A stretch of DNA of 64,000 nt from contig QXEO01000382.1 of the NCBI GenBank assembly GCA_007115705.1, positions 5,523,208 to 5,587,207 of the forward strand. Direction: 5' to 3'. Below are positions 1 to 9,696 of this stretch, one piece after another. The notes under the pieces were generated by a model, which was given only the letters and a program-made list of their open reading frames with translations, was not told the DNA's origin and searched no databases. The position numbers and the translations under genes are program-made. Origin of the DNA: Dactylis glomerata. Its lineage: Eukaryota > Streptophyta > Magnoliopsida > Poales > Poaceae. Each line of letters opens with the position of its first letter. Within the stretch, counting starts at the first letter, position 1.

Positions 1-819
1 AGAGCGCAAGGGGGCTATCGCTACCTCTATGTCGCCATCGACAAATTCACCAAGTGGGTGGAGGTGGAACCGGTGTGCACAATCCCGGCCAGGTCTGCCA
101 TCAAGTTCATCCGTGGACTGGTCTGTCGCTTTGGTGTGCCTAACCGCATAATCACCGACAACGGCAGCCAGTTCACCAGCGGCTTGTTCCGGGAATACTG
201 CGCATCGACCGGCATCAAAATCTGCTTCGCCTCCGTCGCCTACCCCCGGAGCAATGGCCAAGCCGAGCGTGCCAACGCTGAAGTACTCAAAGGACTCAAG
301 ACGAAAAGCTTCAACTCCAAGCTCGAGGCCTGCGGCAAAAAATGGTTAGACAACCTCCAATCCATCTTGTGGTCCATCAGGACTACCGCCACCAAACCCA
401 CCGGAGAAACCCCTTTCTTCCTGGTCTACGGAGCGGAGGCTGTTCTTCCCACCGACGTCAAGTTCGGGTCGCCAAGAGTGCTCGCCTTCGACGAAATTCG
501 CCAAGAGGATCTCATCAAGGATCGCCTCCTCCTGCTCGAGGAAGCTCGGTGCCAAGCCGCGCTCCGCGCCACGAGGTACCAGCAAGGACTACGCCGCTAC
601 CATAGCCGCCATGTTCGAGCAAGAACTCTGGAGGTCGGCGACCTGGTGCTGAGGAGAATACTCTCTCGCGAGGGCCTGCACAAGCTGTCTCCAATGTGGG
701 AAGGGCCCTTCAAGGTGACGCACATCGCCAGGCCAGGCTCGGCGCGGCTGGAAACCGCAGAAGGCGTGCCAGTGGGGAACCCGTGGAACATAGCTCATCT
801 GCGAAAGTTCTACCCTTAG
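1..819 (+). CDS. Ty3/gypsy integrase, C-terminal part (5' end outside window)
   Basis: The frame is open from base 1 to a TAG at 817-819. It encodes the end of the pol polyprotein, the integrase that inserts retrotransposon cDNA. The window begins inside the catalytic core (YLYVAIDKFTKWVEVEP). The second catalytic Asp is in IITDNGSQF (codon ~51) and the catalytic Glu in NGQAERANAEV (codon ~87). The first Asp and the HHCC zinc finger lie upstream. FLVYGAEAVLPTDV and the C-terminal GDLVLRR and WEGPFKV region, ending PWNIAHLRKFYP, are typical of plant gypsy integrases and resemble the integrase at 21653-23569. No internal stop or frameshift is seen. I infer no ATG start here because the polyprotein begins before the window. 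Confidence 0.93.
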   Translation, partial: RAQGGYRYLYVAIDKFTKWVEVEPVCTIPARSAIKFIRGLVCRFGVPNRIITDNGSQFTSGLFREYCASTGIKICFASVAYPRSNGQAERANAEVLKGLKTKSFNSKLEACGKKWLDNLQSILWSIRTTATKPTGETPFFLVYGAEAVLPTDVKFGSPRVLAFDEIRQEDLIKDRLLLLEEARCQAALRATRYQQGLRRYHSRHVRARTLEVGDLVLRRILSREGLHKLSPMWEGPFKVTHIARPGSARLETAEGVPVGNPWNIAHLRKFYP

Positions 820-1956
820 GTTCCTCACAAGGAGAAAAAGACCGTTTTCACGGCACTTGTATCAGCTCAATTTGCTCTTAAGCACTGATATTAAGTTAAT
901 GCGCAATATAGCGCCTCTACTTTGGCATGACATCAAAATGGCATGAAGTCCATTTATTTTCTGTTGTACTACTCGCGGAAGGGGGCTAGGCACGGTGTCT
1001 ATGCTGGGGCCTTCGCCCGGAAAACAGCAAGCCCGAAAAACCCGAAGGGAGCGAGCTCTGGTCGGGGGCGACGGCCCCGTTAACGATCACCTCTGGATGC
1101 CCATGGTGCTTAGTTCCTCGCGAAGTACGCCAGAAAATAAAAAATCTTTGAGGAAAAGTCCAAGGTGTGCCTATGGCACCCGCTAAGGACCTACCCCTCG
1201 TGAGCAACCCTCACGAGGGAGCAAAGACGCGTCGATGCACTAGCATCCGCAGGAGGATTCCCTCTCTCGAGGAAGGCCTAACGTGGCAGGATTATTGAAG
1301 ACCAAGGCCGCTCCGATAAATCTTGCGAAGGAGACACAGATCCGGAGGTCCGCGCCAGGCCCTTCACCTCATGAGCAACCCTTGTGAGGTGTCGACGGTC
1401 TCTGGGCTCTCTTAAGCGTCGACGTTTTCACGTCCGTGAGGGTCTAGCTTCCCTCAACGACGAGGAAGGCCCCGTGAATCGCCACGCGCGACAATTTGCT
1501 CTTAGCTGCTGGCACAGATAGTGCCGCGCTCCTCCACGACGGAGAAGGTCCCTGTGCCGGTCACAGGGGCATCTTATTCGCCTTCTTTTTTCGTTTGTTT
1601 TACCGACTTGTTTTTCCGTTTTCGGGGATTTGGGGTTTTTTCTTTTCCAACTCTTTCTTCAACTTCTTGTCTCAGGAATCGTCCACTGTGTCATCGACGC
1701 CGAACCCGTCCCGAGCTCTGAGGTGGAGGGAGGCTTCCCGTCGATGCCTACAGCTCACCAGGGCTCTCGAGCAAGCGAATGGCCAGGACAGTGGAGGACA
1801 GCAAAATGATCAACAAAAGGATTTCATTAAATTGCCCCCCAGTGGGGGAAGGAGCGAAGCACGGCGGGGCATTCCCCGCCGGCAAGGACTACAAGGCAAA
1901 AGAGGGGAGGAGACTAGCTCCCCTCCCCAGAAGACTACCGCGCCAGGGCCTCCTCT
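820..1956. other. Non-coding spacer between integrase and antisense ORF of RLG1
   Basis: No convincing coding sequence on either strand. GC-rich, with short repeated phrases of the type CTCACGAGG and GAGCAACCC around 1195-1400. It would form part of the 3' untranslated region of the genomic RNA, and its right part would be the 3' UTR of the antisense gene. Confidence 0.5.
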
Positions 1957-2721
1957 TCACTGCGCCGCGAGCTGGGGGAAGGTGCGGCGGACGCCGTCGG
2001 CGGTGAAGATCCGCACCGTAGCCTCCAGGGTCCCCAGCTTGAAGCGGAAGACGAGGCGGTCGCCGACGCGGAGGCGGCAGCCGAGGGCGAAGGGCCTCCA
2101 GCGGCCGGAGAGAACGACGTTGCCGTTCGCCCCGAAGAGGATGTCCACAGGCCAGAAGAGATCTGGCCTGCTTTGCTCCCCTAGGGCGATCTCCCCGGCG
2201 GCCGGGCCATGGGCGTGAATCGCCCTCCGGATGGCGTCGGGCAGCCGGAGGGAGTTGAAGCCCGGGGCGTCGACGACGACGAGGAGCTCCAAGAAGCGGG
2301 ACCCCGGGGCGATGAGGGGTCCCAGCAGCGCCGCCGCCAAGGGGCGCGGAGTGGCAACCACTCCGTTCATTGGCGGGGTCGGAAGATCTGCAGCAGGGGG
2401 AGGAGGGCCCAGGGCGGCTCCAACCTCCCGGAGGGCCCGATCGATGCTCCCCGAGGCGCGGGAAGCAGGCGCCGCCGCCAGCGGCGACGGCGAATTCAGG
2501 GCGCCTCCACGCGCAGGACCCCTGAGGGTCAGGGCGCCGGAGGTCCCCGCGGCGGCACGGCTCGCCTCGCCCTGCCGCGGCGCGCCGATGCGGAGGGGGC
2601 CGCCGGCGCCGGGCGTCCACTGGGCCGGGACCTTCGTCTTCTTCCCGCTGCCCAGGGGACGTCCGCGGCGCTTCGCCCCGGAGCTCGATCCCACGGCGGC
2701 GGAGGAGTTGGAGGGATCCAT
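1957..2721 (-). CDS. Antisense ORF in RLG1: AT-hook protein with B3-like C-terminus, 254 aa
   Basis: Read leftwards from the ATG at 2721 (MDPSNSSAAV) to the stop at 1957. Residues ~17-28 (KRRGRPLGSGKK) are an AT-hook core, which binds the minor groove of AT-rich DNA. The middle is Ala/Pro-rich and of low complexity. The last ~65 residues (GRWRPFALGCRLRVGDRLVF, then VRIFTADG) resemble the C-terminal part of a plant B3 DNA-binding domain by pattern. That second call is weak. A TATA-like sequence at 2795-2803 on the same strand lies about 75 bp upstream of the ATG, so the gene may have its own promoter. The reading frame also stays open upstream to 2974, but the ATG at 2721 fits the TATA position. 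Role unknown: it could be a captured host gene or an element-specific regulator. High GC makes chance ORFs common here; the AT-hook and the promoter argue against chance. Confidence 0.6.
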   Translation of the reverse strand: MDPSNSSAAVGSSSGAKRRGRPLGSGKKTKVPAQWTPGAGGPLRIGAPRQGEASRAAAGTSGALTLRGPARGGALNSPSPLAAAPASRASGSIDRALREVGAALGPPPPAADLPTPPMNGVVATPRPLAAALLGPLIAPGSRFLELLVVVDAPGFNSLRLPDAIRRAIHAHGPAAGEIALGEQSRPDLFWPVDILFGANGNVVLSGRWRPFALGCRLRVGDRLVFRFKLGTLEATVRIFTADGVRRTFPQLAAQ

Positions 2722-2794
2722 GAGCTTGGGGGCGAGGAAGCAGAAGTGGCACAGGAGGAAGGAGGTGAAGTGCCGGAGGTCTCGAGGAGGATCT

Positions 2795-2803
2795 ATTTAA
2801 GGG
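2795..2803 (-). promoter_or_regulatory. TATA-like box of the RLG1 antisense ORF
   Basis: On the minus strand the sequence reads TTAAATAGA, 74-82 bases before the ATG at 2721. The spacing suits a TATA box with a short 5' UTR. Seen in sequence; function inferred. Confidence 0.45.
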
Positions 2804-3073
2804 AGGCGTCGATGCGTCAAATCCTTGCGCGGGAATCGAAGCGTTGGCGCGGCGCTCTGCAGTCAAGCGACACATCATCATGGCAGGTTGACGCCTCGGA
2901 GACCGTAGCTTCGCCTGCCGTTTCGTCTCGCCAGCTGCGGCCGCGCCACGTGTCTGGAGTCTCTGCTCCTTCACATGGTCCTCTGACCGCGCAGTTGACG
3001 CGTGCCGTTGGAGGGCCCAGCAGCTTCGGGGGCCCCCGACCCTTCGCTTCCTTAAGAGGGCGCGGTGTGGGCC

Positions 3074-3090
3074 GGGCTCCCGGGGGCTAC
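3074..3090 (+). other. Polypurine tract region of RLG1
   Basis: GGGCTCCCGGGGGCTAC lies directly before the LTR start TGTTGG, the usual place for plus-strand DNA priming in LTR elements. It is G-rich but not purely purine. Confidence 0.55.
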
Positions 3091-4009
3091 TGTTGGTGTT
3101 CTGGATACCGGGGTATCCCGGTCCACCTGCTCCTGGGCCCCGTCATCGGCCCATCTTCAGCCCAGGGGAGAATCAACAATCTTCGCTACGGAGAAGACCC
3201 TCACAAGGAGGCGCCTCGTGAGGAGAACGACGACAGAAATCGCTAAGGACCAGAAGACCTCCTCACGAGCCCCTGCTGGTGAGGAGAGGAGGTACGCCCA
3301 CGTCAGCCTAGCACGTTTTCGTGCGGAGCAAGAAGACAACGGGCAGAAGACCGCGTACCGCCCACGCTACCCCCGACAGGGAGGAGACCAACTTTCTCTG
3401 TGCCTGCCCAAAGCGGCACAGTGGCAGTTGGCCACCCCCCTAAATATAGCATGGACAGTGCAGGGCGCCAGAGGAGGACGTCAGCCTCCTCCACTCACTC
3501 CTGTGGACCGGCGCCGCTACCCTACAAAGACCAAGTCTACAGAAGAACATAGTCTACAGCTGTCCTCCCTCCTTGGCCGTGTGTGGCAACCCCTTCCCCA
3601 AGAAGATAAGGGGAAGGAGGACCTTGGCGCTATAAAAGGAGGGAGAGGCCACCCCTTAGAGGGGATCCGGTCTAATCTGATCTTCATCTTCTTCGAGCTG
3701 CTAGTTGGGCACGCAGGTTCTTCAACCTCTGGCCAACTAGAGCTTTGTAACCAAGGCCTTGTACTCCTCGCGAGGTGTCGCGTCGCAATACAAGAAGGCA
3801 GGAAGTAGGGGTTTTACCTCACCACGAGGGCCCTGAACCTGGGTAAAGCTCGGTCTCCCTCTCTGCAGTGCGTTGCGCATCCGACAATCGAGGCTTCCGT
3901 CACCATGTTTCGTTGCGATCCAAGATCTCACACGTTCAGCCCCCTGCGTTCGAATCCTTGGGTCCGTCGCGTGGTACCCCGTGTTCTTGCGACACGAAAT
4001 CCATCGACA
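3091..4009 (+). repeat. 3' LTR of RLG1 (919 bp)
   Basis: Begins TGTTGGTGTTCTGG and ends ATCGACA, so it has the TG...CA ends of an LTR. A TATA box (TATAAAAG, 3631-3638) in the right half would drive genomic RNA. The start follows the purine-rich tract. The end is set by the point where similarity to the interrupted LTR at 9431 resumes. The 5' LTR is outside the window, so no age estimate is possible. Confidence 0.85.
3631..3638 (+). promoter_or_regulatory. TATA box in RLG1 LTR
   Basis: TATAAAAG about 380 bp before the LTR end, in a GC-rich context, the expected place for the core promoter at the U3/R border. Confidence 0.6.
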
Positions 4010-4268
4010 GCGCCCTATAAATTGTCTGAAGCTATCACGAAGCTAGCGGGCATCACCTTTAGTTGTATTCATGCTCCTACTGGATGGATAACCTTGGTTT
4101 CATAACTGAGGGAAAACTTGCTGCTATATTTATCAAACCTTCTCTTGGGGTTTTCCAACTAGCCGGTCATTTACTACATATTCCCACGTCAACTTGGCAC
4201 AGAAGTTTTCTATCGCCGTTGCCGTGTATTAAAGAAGAAGCTTTCACACCATCATCACCGCGCCATCA
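4010..4268 (+). repeat. 3' end of the 5' LTR of the non-autonomous element
   Basis: Aligns with 9431-9689 over its whole length with scattered differences and ends ...GCGCCATCA. The rest of this LTR lies left of the window, on the other side of RLG1. Confidence 0.8.
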
Positions 4269-4278
4269 ACAAGTTTTC

Positions 4279-4296
4279 TGGCGCCGTTGCCGGGGA
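4279..4296 (+). other. Primer-binding site of the non-autonomous element
   Basis: TGGCGCCGTTGCCGGGGA, ten bases after the LTR end, has the TGGCGCC start usual for tRNA primer sites in grass gypsy elements. Confidence 0.6.
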
Positions 4297-4447
4297 GGAA
4301 AGAAGACTTCTGCAAGGGGAGTTTCGCACGCACATCCTTTAATTTGTTTTAAGTTTTGCTTTACTTTATTTTTACTTGCATCATTTTATCAAAAACATAA
4401 AAAAATTAGTATACTTTATAGTTGTTATTTCTTTACTCTAGTTCTAT

Positions 4448-5041
4448 ATGTTGTTCCCTAAGTACGTTTTGGAGGACCTCTCAGTAGGTAGTGGTTCAAT
4501 TATTGAAAAAAGTAACATCGAGGAGTTCTTTAATCATATTAGTATGCATAAAGATGTTGAGGAAAAGTCTTTGGCTGAGCTTGCTCCTAGTTATGAAGTT
4601 GCTTCTGCTTATTTGATTCACATGTTAGAAGCTAGGTTTGCTAGCCTTAATCCTTTTATGCAATACATGTTCCTTAAGCTTCATGATATTGAGGATCCCG
4701 AAAAGAAAGCTTTTATCCTCGAAACTTTGCGCATAGAATTTAGAGATGTTGCTATTGAGGCTAGGAAAGTTTTTAAGAAATTTAATAAGCTTGGCTCGCC
4801 TGTTGAAGTTGTTGGTACACCCAATGGAGATTTTAGAGTGCCAATACCTTGTAATCTTTTAGGAATTCATGATGCTTTGGAAAAGAATTTTGGTTGGATT
4901 TGTCCTGAAAACCTTTTTGATGAAGGTAGTGTACCAAAAAGTGATCATAAGGGATCTTCAAAAACTCATTTGGACACAATTCAATTTGTTGTTGAAAAGA
5001 CTCCCACAATTGATCTTAATTCCTCTTTCAAAAATACTTGA
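4448..5041 (+). CDS. Unrecognised ORF (197 aa) of the non-autonomous element
   Basis: Starts MLFPKYVLEDLSVGSG and ends with TGA at 5039-5041, about 150 bp after the primer-binding site, the place where gag would start. I recognise no retroviral domain: there is no CCHC knuckle, no protease DTG/DSG, no RT and no DDE motif. The middle (SAYLIHMLEARFASLNPFMQ to RKVFKKFNKLG) looks helical and charged. The intact reading frame, with AT-rich codon use unlike RLG1, in an element that otherwise codes for nothing suggests it is kept for a reason such as RNA packaging or translation of the RNA. That is inference. It could also be a drifted gag remnant. Confidence 0.6.
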   Translation: MLFPKYVLEDLSVGSGSIIEKSNIEEFFNHISMHKDVEEKSLAELAPSYEVASAYLIHMLEARFASLNPFMQYMFLKLHDIEDPEKKAFILETLRIEFRDVAIEARKVFKKFNKLGSPVEVVGTPNGDFRVPIPCNLLGIHDALEKNFGWICPENLFDEGSVPKSDHKGSSKTHLDTIQFVVEKTPTIDLNSSFKNT

Positions 5042-7960
5042 TTCACACTTTCTGCGCCTAGCTCAAAGGCGTTAAAGAAAAGCACTCTTGGGAGATAACC
5101 CAATGCTTTTACATTCAGTTCTTTTTCTTTTATTTGAGTCTTGGAAGTTATTACTACTGTAATAACCTCTCCTTATCCTTTTTATTTCGTTTTGTGCCAA
5201 GAGAAGCCTCTAATTTGAGTGAGGTAAGATTTGGGGATGTTGCTGTCCTGAAACAGTTTTCGGTGCTGCACCGTAAATATTCGTGAAAATTCTCTATACA
5301 TCTTTTGGACCTGCGATATCTTGTGCATATGCCCCAGGTTATATCAAAACTTTCATTAGTTGAACACTTTTTGATTTGAGCAATAGAAAACCCTCTAAAA
5401 ATTTGACCTTTGTCAGTTGTTCTGTTTTGACAGATTCCTGCCAATATTTGTGTTTGCCGCTTTATCGCTTTCTTTTTTAGTTCTTTTGATCACGGAACTA
5501 TTGGGGAAGTTGATACATTAGTATATGCTTTATATGTGGTGGTTTTGAGTTGAAACCTGAAGCAAAAAGGGTTGATTCAATGTTATGCTTACACTAATGT
5601 TGCTAATATATCTGTGTTTAGTTTTGTATGAAGGAAGTTTTCAAGTGTAGGGATTGGAGAATGGTGAGATGAGTTGAAGAATGGACAAAATCTCAAGCTT
5701 GGGGATGCCCATGTCACCCCAAGAAATATCCAAGAAGTACACGAGTCAAAGCTTGGGGATGCCCCCGAGGCACCCCTTCTTCATCGGCAAAAATCAGGTC
5801 ACCTTTCAAAACACTATATTTTTATTGCTTCATGCATTATGCGTTTTTCTTGGAGCATCAGTTGTTTTTAGTTTTCAGTTTAGTTTAGTTTTGTTTGCTG
5901 CAATAAATGGTTGGACCCCAACAAATTCCTTTTGGAGAAGTTGCCTTGCTTTTCAGTTACCAAAAACATTCCATTTTTCATTCTTATAATTTCAACAAGT
6001 GTTCTCTTTTCCTAGAACTGCGTTTAGCTTTCAATTTTCACCTTGATTTGTATTCAGATCTTGTTATATCTTTTCATAAAGGTGTATTTTGACCTCTGGT
6101 CCATGTTGGTTTTCATCAAAAGAGTTGGTTATAAAAAGTTTGAATGGTGTTGGAAAAGAGAAAAAGCTTTATGCAAAAAAGTGGTACAAGAAGGAGCTTG
6201 TGTAGACTGCGGCCTAGGCTTTTGCATGTCGTGCTTGATATCTTTTTGATAGCATGCTTAGTGGTTTTGCTGTAGCATGACTTGTCTCAAATGACTGAGA
6301 TTGCTTAATGAGCCTTTAAAAAAATCATGCGTTGTTTTAATTATTTGGAAGCATTATTTTGGTTTTCTCCTTTGATGCTTTATTTGGGTTGACTTGGCGC
6401 ATGCTCACACATGTTAGACTCATACAAAGTCGCCATTGCCTCTATGATCATTTATTTTTTGACTTTTGATGCCATCTTATGCTTCTTTTAATGTCACTTT
6501 GTCGCTTTGCATGATTATGGCCGTTATTGCTCTCTTAGTTGGTCGCTCCCAGTCTTTTGCTAGCCCTCATTTTGTACTGAGTATGAGCTCTACTCGTGCA
6601 TCCAACTCCTAAAAACCAAGTTGTTCCAAAGTGTCCACCATACATACCTATTAGAAATTTGCTATTCCAAAGTACATTTGACTTGCTTTTATCTATCCTT
6701 CAAATTAAACTCTTTTTGGTGTTATGCGAAAATTGGTCAGTAAAGCTCTCACGAACCTGATGCCACACTTTACTTTTCTCGTTTTAAAATTTTGACATTG
6801 TGGCCCTTTTATGTTGAGTTATTATGCTTGCAAGTTGTAAGTTGGAAATTAGCCCAGCCATGCCGTCATGGGGCAAGCTTTCAACATTGCACTATCTTTC
6901 ATTTGAGTTGATATCGTGATCTTTTGTTTATGGATACTCGCGGTGTGAAATGAATTGGGAATCTTGCGGGATCATGGAGTTTGTATACGTGTTAGAGAAA
7001 CGCCTGGGCCGCTAATCTAAGCCATGCATAATTCATGGTGGAAATTTACAGCATGCCTATAGTGAACATTCGACGACGCATCTCACAATAAAAAGCTATA
7101 CCAACGGTAAATAAAAGAGATGCCGAGGTGTTCATTGTCTGTTTGTACTGTCATTTTGATGTGGGCTTGTTCCATGTCATCGGGCACGGAGGTACCCCGT
7201 TGGCGGTTCTCGATGATACGTGTATACTTACAATGACAAGAGCTTGCTTGGGACTCTAAGTAAAGTAGCATGAGGTTTGGGTATTCGTATTTCACGGGAC
7301 ACGAGGTTTTCAACTTATGATTTGTCAAGCATATGCAGCATAAGTGTATTCACATTAACTTTAACCATTTAGGATGCTTATGATGGGGGCAATGAGAGCT
7401 CAAAGCCGGTAAGTACCATAATTTTTGAAGGTTTATAAAACTTGCAATCACTACTTCCCTCTGCGAAGGGCCTTTCTTTTACTTTTATGTTGAGTCACCA
7501 CCTTCTACCTTTATGCACCATTAAGAGAGCATAGTTGTCATTCTGAGTATAATGTGCATTGTCCCAAAGTTTTCATTGATTGATTCATATTGTTGGTTTC
7601 ACTTGTTCTTAAATTACTTGTATCTAGTCGCCCTCTTAAACTTGAAGGTGTCCTATGCATTTATGTTTTGCTACTCCATGAAGGACAAGCTGAAAACCAT
7701 TTGTATGTTTTTCCTTATGATTTGAACACACGTTTGACTTTCACTGTTTCATTTTCATGATCTTTTGTTTGTGTTCATTTTCATGTTATAACATGGTTGC
7801 TAAGTTTCTTCTATCAAGATTATATCTTTCATGCCCATGTTTTAAGTTCTTTTGATCCCAGCACACAACGCTTACATATTTGATCAAGATTGTGTAGGTG
7901 CATGTCACCTCAAAAATTATTTCTTTTGTTATCACTTACCTACTCGAGGATGAGCAGGAG
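5042..7960. other. Non-coding internal domain of the non-autonomous element
   Basis: AT-rich, with stops in every frame and no ORF worth naming. It contains two copies of the polypurine-tract phrase AAGCTTGGGGATGCC at 5694-5709 and 5747-5764, both matching the true tract at 7961-7976. Confidence 0.6.
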
Positions 7961-7976
7961 TTAAGCTTGGGGATGC
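7961..7976 (+). other. Polypurine tract of the non-autonomous element
   Basis: TTAAGCTTGGGGATGC directly before the LTR start TGATACATC. Confidence 0.6.
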
Positions 7977-9689
7977 TGATACATCTCCAATGTATCCATA
8001 ATTTTTGATGCTCCATGCTTGTTTTTACACCATTTGCTTAGTGTTTCATTACACTTCGTGGCATTTTTATGCATTTTCCGGAACTAACCTATTAACGAGA
8101 TGCCATAGTGCCAGTTCCCTGTTTTCTGCTATTTTTGTGTTTCAGAAAAGTTACACAGGAAATATTCTCAGAATTGCACGAAACCAAAGCCAGACGTCCA
8201 GATATTTCACGGAGCTTCCAGAACACCAAAGAGGAGACGGAGCCGGACCAGAGGGTGGCCACACCACCAAGGGACGTGGCCCACCCCTGGCCCGCGCCGG
8301 CCTATGGTGTGGGCCCCCTGGTCCACTTCTGACGCCGCCCCTTCGCCTATAAAGACCCCCCGATGGGAAAAACCTAAATACACGATCACTTTTCCAGAAC
8401 ACATCGCGATCCGCCGCCACCGTCGACCCGAAGATTGGGAGGGTCCAGAAGCTCTTCTCGGCACCCTGCCGGAGAGGGGAATCACCACCGGAGGTCTTCT
8501 TCATCGCCATGCTTGCCTCCGGCGCGATGAGTGAGTAGTCTACCTTGGACTATGGGTCCATAGCAGTAGCTAGATGGTTGTCTTCTCCGCCATGTGCTTC
8601 ATGTTTAGATCTCGTGAGCTTCCTTACATGATCGAGATCACCGTTATGTAATTCTACATATTGTGTTTGTTGGGATCCGATGAATATTGGTGTTATGATT
8701 GAGTTGATGTGCTAAATATTATCTTATGTTATCTCTATGTTGTTTATGATCTTTCATGCTCTCCGTTGTTAGTAGCTATCTTGGCCGAGAGTTGCTAGTG
8801 ACTCCAAGAGGGGGTATTTAAGCTCGATAGTGGGTTCATGCCTCTATTTAATCTGGGGGAGTGATAGAAACCTCTAAGGTTGTAGATGTGCTGTTGCTAC
8901 TAGGGGGAAAAACATTCATATGCTCGAGGGCATATGCTTTGTTTACATTACACACTTTGCTTAATGCAGTTGTCTGTTGTTCGCAACTTAATACTTGTGG
9001 AGTTCTCAGATTGATTCGCCACAAGTGGATTATTAGTCATAGATGCAGTTGGATGGCGGTCTATGTATTTTGTTGTAATGCCCAGAGTAAATCTCATAGT
9101 GATCCTCTCAACATGCACATTGTCTTTATTCTAGTAATTGCCCAACTGTAATTTGTTTACCCAGCATGTGTTATTTTATCTTATGGAGAGACACCACTAG
9201 TGAACTGTGGACCCTGGTCCTATTTCCTTTATATTGCTATCACCTGTTTACTTTACTCGCACTGTTTACTTTACTCGCATATTACTATTGCTTTCCACTC
9301 GATACGCTCATACCCTTTGTTTCAAGCAAACCGGTGAGATTGACAACCTCATCGTAAGTTGGGAACAAAGTATTTGGTTGTGTTGTGTGCAGGTTCCACA
9401 TTGCTACTCACAAAGCAAAGCTTGGATGAGGTGCCCTATAAATTGTCCGAAGCTGTCGCGAAGCTAGCGGGCATCACCTTCAGTCGTATTCATCCTCCTA
9501 CTGAATTGATAACCTTGGTTTCATAATTGAGGGAAAACTTGCTGCTATATTCATCAAACCTTCTCTTCGGGTTTTCCAACTGGCCGGTCATTTACTACAT
9601 ATTCCCACGTCAACTTGGCACAGAAGTTTTCTGTCGCCGTTGCCGTGTATTAAAGAAGAAGCTTTCACACCATCATCACCGCGCCATCA
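7977..9689 (+). repeat. 3' LTR of the non-autonomous element (~1.7 kb)
   Basis: Starts TGATACATCTCCAATG after the polypurine tract and ends GCGCCATCA at 9689, where the next LTR-like sequence follows after seven bases. The 3' end matches the 5' LTR tail at 4010-4268. A TATA-like CCTATAAAGACC occurs near 8346. Confidence 0.8.
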
Positions 9690-9696
9690 GGATGCT

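Larger units (their letters stand above)
1..4009 (+). mobile_element. Ty3/gypsy LTR retrotransposon, Tat-like, 5' part outside window (RLG1)
   Basis: This is the 3' portion of a gypsy element: integrase C-terminal half (1-819), a long spacer holding an antisense ORF (1957-2721, minus), a purine-rich tract (3074-3090) and a 3' LTR (3091-4009, starting TGTTGG and ending GACA). The five bases after the LTR (GCGCC, 4010-4014) would be the target duplication; its partner lies before the window. Sequence from 4015 on matches the LTR at 9431-9689, so the element inserted in the 5' LTR of the next element. Extra coding space between pol and the 3' LTR, sometimes antisense, is known from Tat-lineage elements such as Grande, RIRE2 and Retand. 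The lineage call is an inference. Confidence 0.85.
4010..9689 (+). mobile_element. Large non-autonomous LTR retrotransposon, 5' LTR split by RLG1
   Basis: Order: last ~260 bp of a 5' LTR (to 4268), primer-binding site (TGGCGCCGTTGCCGG, from 4279), a 197-aa ORF (4448-5041), ~2.9 kb of non-coding internal DNA, a polypurine tract (7961-7976) and a 3' LTR (7977-9689). The 5' LTR tail matches 9431-9689. No gag, protease, RT, RNase H or integrase was found, so the element must be mobilised in trans. The LTR start TGATACATCTCCAATGTATC is of the type shared by several abundant Triticeae gypsy families (Sabrina/WHAM-like); I cannot assign a family name with certainty. Confidence 0.8.

Noticed and set aside
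1496..2218. Plus-strand open frame of about 240 codons
   Set aside because: It overlaps the antisense AT-hook ORF on the other strand, is GC-driven and Arg/Pro-rich, and has no motif.
2209..3246. Plus-strand open frame of about 345 codons opposite the AT-hook ORF
   Set aside because: A mirror frame of the GC-rich antisense gene, Gly/Arg-rich without domains, and it runs into the LTR.
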